From Paraburkholderia terricola (GTDB taxonomy: Bacteria; Pseudomonadota; Gammaproteobacteria; Burkholderiales; Burkholderiaceae): DNA of 64,000 bases. This document shows positions 54,915 through 63,681 of the stretch, piece after piece. Both the position numbers and the translations under genes were made by a program. How positions within the stretch are numbered: the stretch's first letter is position 1; each line of letters begins with the position of its first letter. Location of the stretch: positions 58,206 through 122,205 of the forward strand of contig NZ_FRAB01000018.1 in the NCBI RefSeq assembly GCF_900142195.1. Reading direction: 5' to 3'. The notes beneath the pieces are model-generated. The model was given only the letters and a program-made list of their open reading frames with translations, was not told the origin of the DNA and did not search any database.

Positions 54915-55922
54915 ATGACCGATATTTCGCTTTCGCTTACGTTCGACCCCGATTCGCTCGATCCCGAAGCCGCCGAACTACTGCCGCGCCTCGCGTCCGC
55001 GGACGCCGCGGTGCGCCGCATCGCCCTGCTGGCGCTCGCCGACCTCGAGGACGAAGCGGTGCTCGGCCCGATCGTCGCCGCGTTGCGCCACGACGCGTCG
55101 CCGCAAGTGCGCGCGCAGGCCGCCCAGGTGCTCGGCGCGTGGGAACGCGCCGACGTGGTTCAGGCGCTCTGCGAAACGTTGACCGATCGTGCCGATGAGG
55201 TGCGCGCCGCCGCCGCGCAGAGTCTGTCGAATCTGAAGGAGCCGCGCTCGGGGCCGCTGCTCGCGCCGTGGGCCGGTCATCGCGATCCGTTCGTGCGCCA
55301 GGCGGCGCTGCGCGGTTTGCGCGAACTGCGCCATGCGGGTGCGCTCGCCCCCGCGCTGGCCGCGCTGACGGCGAGCGAAGACGGTGTGCGGCTGGAAGCA
55401 GTGAGCGTGCTCGGCTGGTTGAAGAGCGAGCGCGCGCTCGGCCCCCTTACCGTCATTGCGACGGACGATCCGAACGCCGCCGTGCGTCGCGCGGCGATCG
55501 GCGCGTTGGGTGTCGAAGCGGCGGACACGGAGCAAACCATCGTCGCGCTGCTTCGCGCACTGCGCGACTCCGCCTGGCAGGTCCGCGAGGAAGCCGCGGC
55601 CACGCTCGGCAAACTGCGCGCGGCGGAGGCACGCGACCCGCTGATCACGGCTCTCGATGACGACTACTGGCAAGTGCGTTTGCAGGCGGTCCGGGCGCTA
55701 GGCAAGCTCCGCGATGCGACGACCGGCGCCGTCATCGCCGTGCTGCTCACGCATGCCATCAGCAATCTGCGCAAGGAAGCCGCCTTGTCGCTCGGCGAAC
55801 TCGGCGAACTCGGCGACCGCGCGTCGCTGCCGCTCTTGCAGGCCGCCGCGACCGATCCCGATCCGGAAGTGCGCAAAGCCGTGCGCATCGCGCTGGCGCA
55901 GATCGACAAGGACACTGACTGA
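54915..55922 (+). CDS. HEAT-repeat (PBS-lyase-like) protein
   Basis: A 335-residue protein made almost entirely of HEAT-like repeats of about 31 residues. Each repeat carries a pattern such as VRAQAAQVLGAWE, VRAAAAQSLSNLKE, VRQAALRGLREL, VRLEAVSVLGWL and VRKAVRIALAQI. It contains no catalytic motif and no signal peptide, so it is a scaffold or adaptor, probably for the flavoprotein/ferredoxin pair encoded upstream. It is followed by DUF971, whose ATG overlaps its stop by 1 bp. Confidence 0.85.
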   Translation: MTDISLSLTFDPDSLDPEAAELLPRLASADAAVRRIALLALADLEDEAVLGPIVAALRHDASPQVRAQAAQVLGAWERADVVQALCETLTDRADEVRAAAAQSLSNLKEPRSGPLLAPWAGHRDPFVRQAALRGLRELRHAGALAPALAALTASEDGVRLEAVSVLGWLKSERALGPLTVIATDDPNAAVRRAAIGALGVEAADTEQTIVALLRALRDSAWQVREEAAATLGKLRAAEARDPLITALDDDYWQVRLQAVRALGKLRDATTGAVIAVLLTHAISNLRKEAALSLGELGELGDRASLPLLQAAATDPDPEVRKAVRIALAQIDKDTD

Positions 55923-56218
55923 TGCATGCGCCCGAACGCGTCACCCTTCATGCCGCGACAGCGCGACTTTCGCTGACGTGGCATGAAGGACAGACTCAAT
56001 GGATCGACAACGCGACGCTCAGGGAGCGGTGCCCCTGCTCGACCTGTCGCCGCATGGCACAATCGGGCGCGGCGCCGCGAAGCGGGCCGCATATCGCGAT
56101 TGTCGAGATTCAGCCGATGGGCTACGGCGTGCGGATCGTGTTCAGCGATGGGCACGCGCAAGGCATTTATCCGTGGGAATATCTGGCCGGCATCGCGCAC
56201 ACGCCTGTTGGGCCATGA
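55922..56218 (+). CDS. DUF971 (GBBH-like N-terminal) protein
   Basis: A 98-residue protein of the DUF971/gamma-butyrobetaine-hydroxylase-like N-terminal family: WIDNATLRERCPCSTCRR with a Cys pair in CPCSTC at about residues 37-42, then the GYGVRIVFSDGHAQGIYPWEYL stretch typical of the family. In plants and bacteria the fold occurs in iron-sulfur and carnitine-linked proteins; the cysteines could bind a metal. It is the last gene of the gntR-flavoprotein-ferredoxin-HEAT operon, overlapping the HEAT stop. Confidence 0.85.
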   Translation: MHAPERVTLHAATARLSLTWHEGQTQWIDNATLRERCPCSTCRRMAQSGAAPRSGPHIAIVEIQPMGYGVRIVFSDGHAQGIYPWEYLAGIAHTPVGP

Positions 56219-56268
56219 TCGTTACGTCGGCCAGGCGGACCCCGCTGTTGCGCGAGGTCCGGTGACAT

Positions 56269-57315
56269 CTAGGCGGCACGCCATTTCGCATCCGCCACCA
56301 CCAGCTTCTTCGGGATCAGCTTCAAACTGGTGAACGTGTCGGCGATCTGTTGCTGGTAGTCGAGCGTCGCCGCATCGACCGGCTGCACGCCGTAGCTCGT
56401 GCGCTGCAGCGCCACCTCGAGCGTGGCCGCGTCGAGACCGACGAGCGGCGCTAACTGGCTGGCGACGGCTGGAATATTGTCGCGGCTCCATCGATCCACC
56501 TGATCGAGTTCGGCGAGGAGTTCGCGCAGCAACTGCGGCTGCGTGTCGGCGAACTTGCGCGCGGCGACGTAGTACTGCGTATTGCGCACGAGACCTTCGC
56601 CATTGGCGATCACCCGCGCGTTCGCCTGCCGCTCGACAGCGGCCAGGTACGGGTCCCAGATCACCCATGCGTCGACACTGTTTTGCACGAAGGCCGCGCG
56701 CGCGTCGGCCGGTGTCAGAAACGCGGGCTGAATGTCGCTGTATGAAAGCCCCGCATTCTGCAAGGCCTTGACCAGCAGAAAGTGCACGTTCGATCCGCGG
56801 TTCAGCGCGACTTTCTTGCCGCGCAAATCCTTCACCGAGCGAATCGGCGAATCATGCGGCACGACGATCGCCTCGCCCTTGGGCGCCGGCGGCTCGTGGC
56901 CGATATACGCGAATTCGACCCCGCCGGCCTGAGCAAAAATCGGCGGTGTCTCTCCGACCGAGCCGACATCCACCGCGCCCGCATTCAAGCCTTCGAGAAG
57001 CTGAGGCCCCGCGGGAAATTCGAGCCATTGCACGGACACGCCCTGGGCGGCCAGCCGCTTCTCCAACGTGCCACGCGCTTTCAACACCACGAAGTTGCCG
57101 TATTTCTGAAAGCCGATCCGCAAGGTTTTACCCTTGGACGGCGTCTGAGCCAGAGCCCGTTGCACGGACCAGGGCGCCCCAGCGGCCAGGGCTGCCGCGC
57201 TTGCGGCAGCGGCTTTCAGCAGCGTGCGCCGGCGTGGATCGAGCGAGTCGAAGGCTGCCGGTGTGTCCGAAGCGTCCGTTGAAATAGAAGAGCCCGATGT
57301 ATCGCGAGAATCCAT
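56269..57315 (-). CDS. Sulfonate-type ABC transporter substrate-binding protein (SsuA-like)
   Basis: A 348-residue periplasmic binding protein of the SsuA/TauA family. The N-terminus has a Tat-like signal (DPRRRTLLKAAAASAAALAA, with a twin-arginine RRR-TLLK at residues 28-34). The mature part has IGFQKYGNFVVLKARGTLE, then LEFPAGPQLLEGLNAGAVDVGS and VDAWVIWDPYLAAVE, all SsuA-like. It would bind aliphatic sulfonates or taurine for uptake. The permease and ATPase are not in the window, so it is an orphan binding protein here or its partners lie elsewhere. The start MDSRDTSGS at 57315 is preferred to 57399. Confidence 0.87.
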   Translation of the reverse strand: MDSRDTSGSSISTDASDTPAAFDSLDPRRRTLLKAAAASAAALAAGAPWSVQRALAQTPSKGKTLRIGFQKYGNFVVLKARGTLEKRLAAQGVSVQWLEFPAGPQLLEGLNAGAVDVGSVGETPPIFAQAGGVEFAYIGHEPPAPKGEAIVVPHDSPIRSVKDLRGKKVALNRGSNVHFLLVKALQNAGLSYSDIQPAFLTPADARAAFVQNSVDAWVIWDPYLAAVERQANARVIANGEGLVRNTQYYVAARKFADTQPQLLRELLAELDQVDRWSRDNIPAVASQLAPLVGLDAATLEVALQRTSYGVQPVDAATLDYQQQIADTFTSLKLIPKKLVVADAKWRAA

Positions 57316-57457
57316 AAGCTTGCCAGATGAGAGGTTGAGTGAGCCGCTTGCCAAATGATTCGACGTTAGCGGGCCGCGCGGCGCACGGCAACCAAGCAAA
57401 GTTCATAAGGTTATGAGCGGCTTCCCGAATTCACGCAAACGATTCGCAACGGTCCGA

Positions 57458-58282
57458 TCAATCTTCTACCGCGCCACAGAGATTGCCGCGGCGGCGATGC
57501 CCGACCGCGCGATTGATCGCGATGACGGCGTCATTCCGGTCCGCTGGGCGGATCAGATGAACGACATTGCTTCTGAGGTAACTGGCGAGCGAGTGCCGCT
57601 CTCTCTTCGGCAAAGCGGCAATGAGCGGCAGAACCTGCCGCAACGGTTCGATCGTATTGAGCATGTTCCACTGCTGTCCGGTATGGTAGGTTTCCGCCAA
57701 CGCGTCTCTCGCCAACCCGGATACCAATTGAGTGAAGCGCTCGTCGCGAGGGAGTGCCTGGACCTGATTGCACAGCTCCCCGAACCGGCTGCGCGAAGCA
57801 ACGATCGCCTCGTCGCCGTCGCCGCCGAATTGCAGCACGTACCTGGATACGGCAGTTTCGAGAAGCTGGGCACGACGATCGGGAGGGAGTTCGCCGATGC
57901 GGCGAAGCGCTGGCGAGGTCCCGCTTAATCCTTGGGCAGCCGGGTTGGAAAACGCCTCGATCTCGCTGACGACGGCTGCGGCAATCGATTCGATGCGCCC
58001 CAGCGCTTCGGGCAACCAGACTGTCGCCGAGCGGCTGGTCATTGCGAGCCGGCCAAGGCTCGTGGCATCCACATAGGCACTCAACGCGGTGCCTACCCCA
58101 TGAGGAAGCTCACGCTCGATTGCCTCGGGTGGACTCGGGGGACGGGACGATAGGCCTGTTGGCCGCGCCCCCAGCGAGCGACTTCGCCGCTGCTCCGGAC
58201 TAGCTGTCGCGGCATGGGTCGTCGTGCCCGGCGTTTCATCTCCAGCGCTGCTGGAGCGGTTCGTGGATATGCAAATCCCCAT
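57458..58282 (-). CDS. Candidate type III effector with N-myristoylation motif and F-box-like segment
   Basis: A 274-residue protein without signal peptide or helices. Its N-terminus is MGICISTNRSSS, a eukaryotic N-myristoylation motif (G2, S6) with C4 as a possible palmitoylation site, followed by a Ser/Thr/Pro-rich segment to residue 55 like a type III secretion signal. Residues 58-90 (ELPHGVGTALSAYVDATSL, then GRLAMTSR) resemble an F-box. The rest has three LP repeats (GELPPDRR about 130, QALPRDER about 176, AALPKRER about 223, spaced about 46 residues). The start at 58282 has GGGGGA 6 bp upstream. The function is inferred from motifs only; no homologue was searched. It lies next to a polygalacturonase gene. 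Confidence 0.6.
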   Translation of the reverse strand: MGICISTNRSSSAGDETPGTTTHAATASPEQRRSRSLGARPTGLSSRPPSPPEAIERELPHGVGTALSAYVDATSLGRLAMTSRSATVWLPEALGRIESIAAAVVSEIEAFSNPAAQGLSGTSPALRRIGELPPDRRAQLLETAVSRYVLQFGGDGDEAIVASRSRFGELCNQVQALPRDERFTQLVSGLARDALAETYHTGQQWNMLNTIEPLRQVLPLIAALPKRERHSLASYLRSNVVHLIRPADRNDAVIAINRAVGHRRRGNLCGAVED

Positions 58283-58707
58283 GGGTATCCCCCGGCAATC
58301 ATTCGGTGCCATTTGAAACGATCATCTTGAGCAATCCCATAAGGCCGCGGAGGTCAATGACCGCAATATGTTGTACACAGGCGAAAGCTCGTCATTTACG
58401 TGGCTGCTTTTTTTGCCGATTAGGCCCGCTCTCGAATGGTCCCGCCACGCGTTGCATCAACATTCCCTCACAAGAAAATAAGGAAATCCTGAGCGAAAGC
58501 AGATGGCTTTTTTGAAATATTGGCACGGTAAGATCGCGTACTCGATGGATATACGGCGCGCCGCTTGCGCAAAGCTTTTCGCACGATAAACGATGCGCCG
58601 TGCGCTCCGGTCAATATGGAACTCACGACGTTCTAGCGCCGCGAGCCGATATCGCGTCATGAGCCAATCGCCGTTGATTAGCTGAATCCATAAAAAGGAA
58701 AAGACAA
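58283..58707. other. AT-richer gap upstream of the effector and polygalacturonase genes
   Basis: About 425 bp between two divergent genes, visibly richer in A/T (for example 58480-58560). It must carry both promoters. I looked for a paired TTCG motif with 15-16 bp spacing (hrpII/PIP box) in front of the effector candidate and did not find one. Confidence 0.5.
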
Positions 58708-60336
58708 TTGAAAAAACGCGAATCGCCATTCAGGGAATCGTATTGCATGACGTCCGTATCACGCGTCACGATTTGCGCGTTGGTGCTGTCGGCTGCGCTA
58801 TCCGCTGAATCCGCTTCAGCGGCGAGTACGTGGACGGACACGTCGGCGCCCGTTACGACGCAATGGGGAACAGTCAACGAGCCGTCATTGCCCGCGGCCG
58901 TTTGCAAACCGATCGCCGCATCGCTGACACCCGTCATGGGCTCGATCGATTTCGCGGATGCGAACGCGTCATTCTCCCAACCGGATACGGCGCGCATCCA
59001 GGCCGCGATCGACGCATGCCCGTCCGGCCAGGCCGTCAAACTCACGAAGGGCGCCTCGGGCGAATCGGCCTTTCTCAGCGGTCCGCTTACGCTCAAGTCG
59101 GGCGTGTCGTTGTGGATCGACGGCGGGGTGACGCTCTTCGCGTCGCGCAATCCCGCTGACTTCGACAATGGCGTGGGAACGTGCGGCACCGCGACGGCGT
59201 CGAACATCAAATCGTGCAATCCGCTCATTCTCGCCAAGAGCACGGCGGGCAGTTCGATCGTGGGCGACGGCACCATCGACGGCCGCGGCGGCAGCCTGCT
59301 CACCCGTGGGCCGAATGCGGGCGCGCGTACCTGGTGGGACGTCGCGTACCAGAACAAGACGGCGGGGCTCTACCAGCAGAATCCGCGGCTCGTGCAGATA
59401 ACCGGCGGCTCCGCATTTACGCTCTATCGCATTACGTTGCAGAATTCGCCGAACTTTCACGTGGTCACCGATGGCGTCGCCGGCGTGACGGCATGGAACA
59501 TCAAGATCCTTACCCCGAGCCTCGCGTATAGCGTGAGCGGTTACGCCTGTCCGGCCGGCACCACGCCGGACGCGATCACGCCCTCCACCTGTTTCACGCC
59601 GGAGACCGCGAAGAATACCGATGGTTTCGACCCCGGCCAGTCGAGCAATGTGCTGCTCGCCTACTCGTACATCAGCACGGGGGATGACCATGTGGCGATC
59701 AAGGCGAGCAAATCGCCCGGCAGCAACAATCTGACATTCGCGCACAACCACTTCTACTATGGACACGGCATGTCGATCGGAAGCGAGACGAATGCCGGCG
59801 TGAGCCATGTTTCCGTCACCGACATGACGATCGACGGCAACGATAGTCCCAGTGGAAACGGCTTGCGTATCAAGTCGGATTCATCGCGTGGCGGCAAGGT
59901 GAGCAACGTCGCCTACAGCCAGGTGTGCATGCGCAACGTTGCCCGGCCGCTGGTATTCGATCCGTTCTACAGTTCGTCGACGGGCACGCTGTATCCCAAC
60001 TTCACCGGCATCACGATCAGCGGCTTGCACTATCTGGGCAGCACGCAATACGGTGGAGGCCGTATCACGTTCCAGGGCTACGAGCAAAACGGTCAAAAGA
60101 ATCCGCTCGTCATTGCATTGAACAATGTCGTGTTCGACGGCACGCAGCCGCTTTTCGACAAGGACATCGCGACGCACTATACGCTCGGTCCGGGTCCTGT
60201 GAGCTTTTCGAATGAGATCGTGACGTCGACCTCGAATGACGTGACGGTGTCGGGTTCGCCGGGCAATGCGACGCCCGTCGATTGCAGCAGCGCGTTCGTT
60301 CCGCTCAACTACGTGCTGCCGGCTTCGCCTATCTGA
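58708..60336 (+). CDS. Secreted GH28 polygalacturonase
   Basis: A secreted pectinase of glycoside hydrolase family 28, 542 residues from the TTG at 58708 (with AAGGA 7-8 bp upstream) or 529 from the ATG at 58747. A signal peptide is clear (ICALVLSAALSAESASA). The GH28 active site is complete: NTDGFDPG (Asn, Asp), STGDDHVAIK (catalytic Asp pair), GHGMSIGSE (His) and RIKSDSSRGG (Arg, Lys). The length (about 500) is typical of exo- or endo-polygalacturonases from plant pathogens such as Ralstonia. It would degrade plant pectin outside the cell. Confidence 0.93.
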   Translation: MKKRESPFRESYCMTSVSRVTICALVLSAALSAESASAASTWTDTSAPVTTQWGTVNEPSLPAAVCKPIAASLTPVMGSIDFADANASFSQPDTARIQAAIDACPSGQAVKLTKGASGESAFLSGPLTLKSGVSLWIDGGVTLFASRNPADFDNGVGTCGTATASNIKSCNPLILAKSTAGSSIVGDGTIDGRGGSLLTRGPNAGARTWWDVAYQNKTAGLYQQNPRLVQITGGSAFTLYRITLQNSPNFHVVTDGVAGVTAWNIKILTPSLAYSVSGYACPAGTTPDAITPSTCFTPETAKNTDGFDPGQSSNVLLAYSYISTGDDHVAIKASKSPGSNNLTFAHNHFYYGHGMSIGSETNAGVSHVSVTDMTIDGNDSPSGNGLRIKSDSSRGGKVSNVAYSQVCMRNVARPLVFDPFYSSSTGTLYPNFTGITISGLHYLGSTQYGGGRITFQGYEQNGQKNPLVIALNNVVFDGTQPLFDKDIATHYTLGPGPVSFSNEIVTSTSNDVTVSGSPGNATPVDCSSAFVPLNYVLPASPI

Positions 60337-60788
60337 GCAGCGGCTTCGATGAGGATCGAGCCGCGCGCGGTTCGACCTGGCGGATGCCCTTCCCGTTACC
60401 CCGGCCGCTGGCCAAATCCGCCAGCCGGCCGGCTATTGAACCCGGGCTGGCGTAAAAAGCCGCTTGTGTGCTCGCTGGCGGACCCCCACGCGAAGATTCA
60501 CTACCGCTTGCGCAGCGCGCGCCCTATAACGTAGATGCAGGGCGATTATTACGTGTCGGCGGTCCACAAAATTCGTCGACACTGCCAGTTCGCACGCCAC
60601 TCTCCGTCCGGCAACTCCGCTCGGCGCACTGCACTTCTCTTTTCCGACAACCTGAACCTGGGTCTCGGGCATCAGCCCCGCAGACCCGAAGGACGCGCGC
60701 GTCCGACGATCCCAGGTAGACGACGATTTCGGCGCTCGCGAATGTCCATGCGCATGGATCGAAAACCCGATGTTTTCCAGGAGCCGAC
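60337..60788. other. Gap between polygalacturonase and small secreted protein
   Basis: About 450 bp with no gene supported. GC-rich dyads such as CGAGCC-CGCG near 60355-60378 lie just past the polygalacturonase stop but lack a T tract, so they are weak terminator candidates. The promoter of the next small gene should be within 60650-60780. Confidence 0.4.
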
Positions 60789-61037
60789 ATGAAAACACGA
60801 TTGATGATTGCTTCCGCAGCAGGCTTGTTTGTCCTCGCCGGCTTCGCGCATTCGCAAGGGATGCCCGATACGCCGCAGCCTGCCGCACAGCAAAACGCCA
60901 CGACCCAGGATGCCGCCCCCGGCGCGGCGACCCAGGCGTACGGCGGCATGCCCGATACGAAAATGCAAGCCGGCGCCAAACGTGCAAGACCCTGTGGCAC
61001 GGGCCCGCAATGCGACCTCTTTTTCGGTGGGAGCTAG
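60789..61037 (+). CDS. Small secreted protein with duplicated GMPDT motif
   Basis: An 82-residue exported protein: signal peptide at residues 1-22 (LMIASAAGLFVLAGFAHS), then a Gln/Ala/Thr-rich mature chain in which GMPDT occurs twice, about 29 residues apart (SQGMPDTP and GGMPDTKM). Two cysteines near the end (RPCGTGPQC) could form a disulfide. The function is unknown. The start has AGGAG about 6 bp upstream. A perfect 10-bp dyad follows. Confidence 0.7.
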   Translation: MKTRLMIASAAGLFVLAGFAHSQGMPDTPQPAAQQNATTQDAAPGAATQAYGGMPDTKMQAGAKRARPCGTGPQCDLFFGGS

Positions 61038-61049
61038 ACACACACTGAC

Positions 61050-61084
61050 GGCGTCCGGCACGCCGACGGAAAACGCCGGACGCC
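61050..61084. terminator. Hairpin between convergent genes
   Basis: A perfect 10-bp stem GGCGTCCGGC (61050-61059) / GCCGGACGCC (61075-61084) lies between the stop of the small secreted protein and the stop of the glucosidase gene at 61089. No T run on either side; a possible bidirectional terminator. Confidence 0.5.
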
Positions 61085-61088
61085 CGCG

Positions 61089-63368
61089 CTACAGCAGCGC
61101 GACCACCCGCACATCGCCCTGCTCGGCCGAGGCGACCACCTTCTCGCCGATGCGCCGGAACGTGATCGACACCGACGCATCGCCCACTCGCAGATCGCCG
61201 AGTTCGAGCCAGTCGATACCTTCGGGAAGCATGGGCTGCTCGATCAGCACTTCGCGGCGCTCCGCGTCGATGGTGATGCCAAGGCATGCTTCGAGCATCA
61301 TGAACGGCGAACCCGCAGCCCATGCCTGCGGCAAACAGGCGACCGGATAAGCGGTGGGCGGCTCGCCACGGCGCCGCGGGAAACCGCAGAAGAGCTCCGG
61401 CAAGCGCATGTCGAAGTTGACCGCGGCCTCGAACAACGCCTGCAGCAGCCGCACCGCCGACGCCTTGCCGCCGTAGCGCGACAGGCCGCGCGCGCAGATC
61501 GCGTTGTCGTGCGGCCAGACCGAACCGTTGTGATACGCCATCGGGTTGAAACGCGACTGGCTCGCGGCCAGCGTGCGCACGCCCCAGCCGGTGTGGAACA
61601 GCGCGGAGTCGAGCGCGCGCACCACCGACTCGCCGCGCTCGCGCGTCGGCAAACCGAAGGCGAGCAGGTGCCCCGCGTTCGAGCCCATCACGCGGCACAG
61701 TTCGCCGTGGCCGTCGAGCGCGATGCCGTAAAAGCCCGCTTCCTCCATCCAGTACTTTTGCTCGACGCACTCGCGGATGCGCGTGGCGCGCGCCTTGTAG
61801 TGCTTCGCCGGTTCATGCAGGCCGCGCAGCTTCGCGAAGTGCGCCATCGTGTCGAACGCGGCGCTCGCATACGCCTGCACTTCGACGAGCGCAATGGGGC
61901 CGTCGGGAAAACGGCCGTCGGCGTGAAACACCGAATCGTGGCTGTCCTTCCAGCCCTGATTCGCGAGCCCCCCGGCCGACTCGCGCTGGTAGTCCAGCAA
62001 GCCATGGCGGTTCTTGTCGCACACGCCCGCGACCCAATGCGCCGCGCGCTCCAGCGCCGGCCACAACTCGTCGACCAGCGCGAGGTCGCCGGTGCGCGCC
62101 GCGTAGGCGCCGGCCAGCACGATGAAGAGCGGCGTGCTGTCGACGCCGCCGTAGTAGAGCGCGAACGGCACCTCGCCGGTGGCGGCCATTTCGCCCTTGC
62201 GCATCTCGTGCATGATCTTGCCCGGCGCGGCGTCGCGAAACGGCGAATTCTCACGCGCCTGATGCTCGGCGAGAAAGCGCAGCACGCCGGCCGCCAACTG
62301 CGGTTGAAGCCACAGTGTCTGCAGCGACGTGATGACCGCGTCGCGGCCGAACGGCGTCGAGAACCACGGGATGCCGGCGTAGGGATACGGGCCGGTGGCG
62401 AGGTCCGTGGTCAGGAGGCCGAGGTCGGCGAACGAGCGGTCGATCCATGCGTTGAAGAGCGGATTGCTCGAACGCACGCGCGCGGTGACGCGGCGCCGTT
62501 CGCGCATGACGAGGTGGGCGTCGACCAGCGCCGCGCGCACCGCGGCGCGGCCCACGCGTGGACGCTCCGCGTCGATTTGCGACAGATGGGCCTCGCTCAA
62601 CGGATGCAAGGGTTGGGAGACATCGGCGCTCGGCCTGTCCGACTTCGCGACGACCTGCACGGCAACCGACAGATAAATCGACACGCACGCCTGCGCCGGC
62701 AGTTTCACCGTGTAGTCGGCGCGATCGGCGAAGAGCTTGTCCGGCTCCGGCGAGAAGGCGATCTGGACGTTGCGCGCCACGTCGTCGAGGCCGAGATAGC
62801 CGAGCAGCACCTCGCGGTTCTCGACGCGCGCCGGCTGGATGCGGCCCTGCTTGTCGCGCGTCAGGCCGCGCACTTCGAACATGTCGCGGAAGTCGCTGGC
62901 GAAGGAGATGGACAGCGGCACCACGGCATCGCTCGTGCCGTAGTTGGTGAGTTCGATGGCTTCGTTGAGCACGGTGCCCGAGAGCACGCGTATGCGCTCG
63001 ACGTGGATCACGCCTTCCGGCGTGCTGTCGCCGCCGAGCGGCGGCAACGGACGGTTGGTCAGGTGCGCGGTGAACGAGGTGTTGTCGCTGCTGACGCTGC
63101 CCGACAGCAGCGACGGCGCACGCCCGCCGAAGGTGAGGCGGAGTTGCGAGAGGACGCGGGTGTCGTTGACGAACAGGCCGTCGTCGCGGCCGGTGATATC
63201 GCCGAGGGGATCGTTGACGATGAAAGTGTCGCCCGACTTCAGCACGTGCTGGGTGGCCGCGGCGACGTTGAGGTTTTCCGTCGGAATGAATGCGCCGTCG
63301 GGCTCGGGTTCGCGGTGGTCGATTCCGCCCGAGTGGGATAGGCCGCCGAGGGCTTCTGGCTGCTGCAT
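61089..63368 (-). CDS. Amylo-alpha-1,6-glucosidase-type glycogen debranching enzyme
   Basis: A 759-residue cytosolic enzyme. The N-terminal domain (about 1-260) is the glycogen-debranching N-terminal type (SGDTFIVNDPLGDITGRDDG, then LFVNDTRVLSQLRLTFGGR). The C-terminal (alpha/alpha)6 barrel resembles the amylo-alpha-1,6-glucosidase (GH133/GH15-like) family: IPWFSTPFGRDAVITSLQ, QGWKDSHDSVFHADGRFPDG and AYHNGSVWPHDNA, which hold the likely acid and base residues. It may hydrolyse alpha-1,6 or trehalose-like linkages; the exact substrate is uncertain. The start MQQPEALGG at 63368 has AGGAG upstream and is preferred to 63410. Confidence 0.9.
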   Translation of the reverse strand: MQQPEALGGLSHSGGIDHREPEPDGAFIPTENLNVAAATQHVLKSGDTFIVNDPLGDITGRDDGLFVNDTRVLSQLRLTFGGRAPSLLSGSVSSDNTSFTAHLTNRPLPPLGGDSTPEGVIHVERIRVLSGTVLNEAIELTNYGTSDAVVPLSISFASDFRDMFEVRGLTRDKQGRIQPARVENREVLLGYLGLDDVARNVQIAFSPEPDKLFADRADYTVKLPAQACVSIYLSVAVQVVAKSDRPSADVSQPLHPLSEAHLSQIDAERPRVGRAAVRAALVDAHLVMRERRRVTARVRSSNPLFNAWIDRSFADLGLLTTDLATGPYPYAGIPWFSTPFGRDAVITSLQTLWLQPQLAAGVLRFLAEHQARENSPFRDAAPGKIMHEMRKGEMAATGEVPFALYYGGVDSTPLFIVLAGAYAARTGDLALVDELWPALERAAHWVAGVCDKNRHGLLDYQRESAGGLANQGWKDSHDSVFHADGRFPDGPIALVEVQAYASAAFDTMAHFAKLRGLHEPAKHYKARATRIRECVEQKYWMEEAGFYGIALDGHGELCRVMGSNAGHLLAFGLPTRERGESVVRALDSALFHTGWGVRTLAASQSRFNPMAYHNGSVWPHDNAICARGLSRYGGKASAVRLLQALFEAAVNFDMRLPELFCGFPRRRGEPPTAYPVACLPQAWAAGSPFMMLEACLGITIDAERREVLIEQPMLPEGIDWLELGDLRVGDASVSITFRRIGEKVVASAEQGDVRVVALL

Positions 63369-63410
63369 CAGGGTCGCTCCTATGGGTTTGCTTGCGCGGT
63401 TCGCTTTCAC

Positions 63411-63681
63411 TTTTTACTGCCGGTGATGAGGCGTGGTGCGGTCGCTTCCGATTGTAGAGGGTCCGTTCGCGTCAGACGACGTTATCAGGGCGGAGTTTCG
63501 GGTTTTTTGTGGCACGGGATGTGCGGTTTTGGTTTTTTTGCCTGGCGGCGCGGTTTTTTGTGGTGTTACGGGGTTGGGTTTTTGTTGCTGGGCTTTGGGC
63601 TTTGGCCTTTCCTTGATTTGTTAGTGGTCTATTAGTGTTGCCCCTGTGCGGGGCAATGCTCTCAACTTAAGCCCCGCTGCA
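63411..63681. other. G/T-skewed intergenic region
   Basis: The stretch 63490-63620 is dominated by G and T on the plus strand and has very few A, an unusual composition. Frames open here (G, F, L-rich) are not credible genes. A 7-bp hairpin TTGCCCC (63638-63644) / GGGGCAA (63650-63656) lies next to the transposase end, where the element's terminal sequences would be expected. Confidence 0.5.

Noticed and set aside
58283..58707. hrpII/PIP-box (TTCG-N15/16-TTCG) before the effector candidate
   Set aside because: CGAA/TTCG motifs occur but not at the required spacing.
61509..63341. 610-residue plus-strand open frame opposite the glucosidase gene
   Set aside because: Antisense shadow; no recognisable domain.
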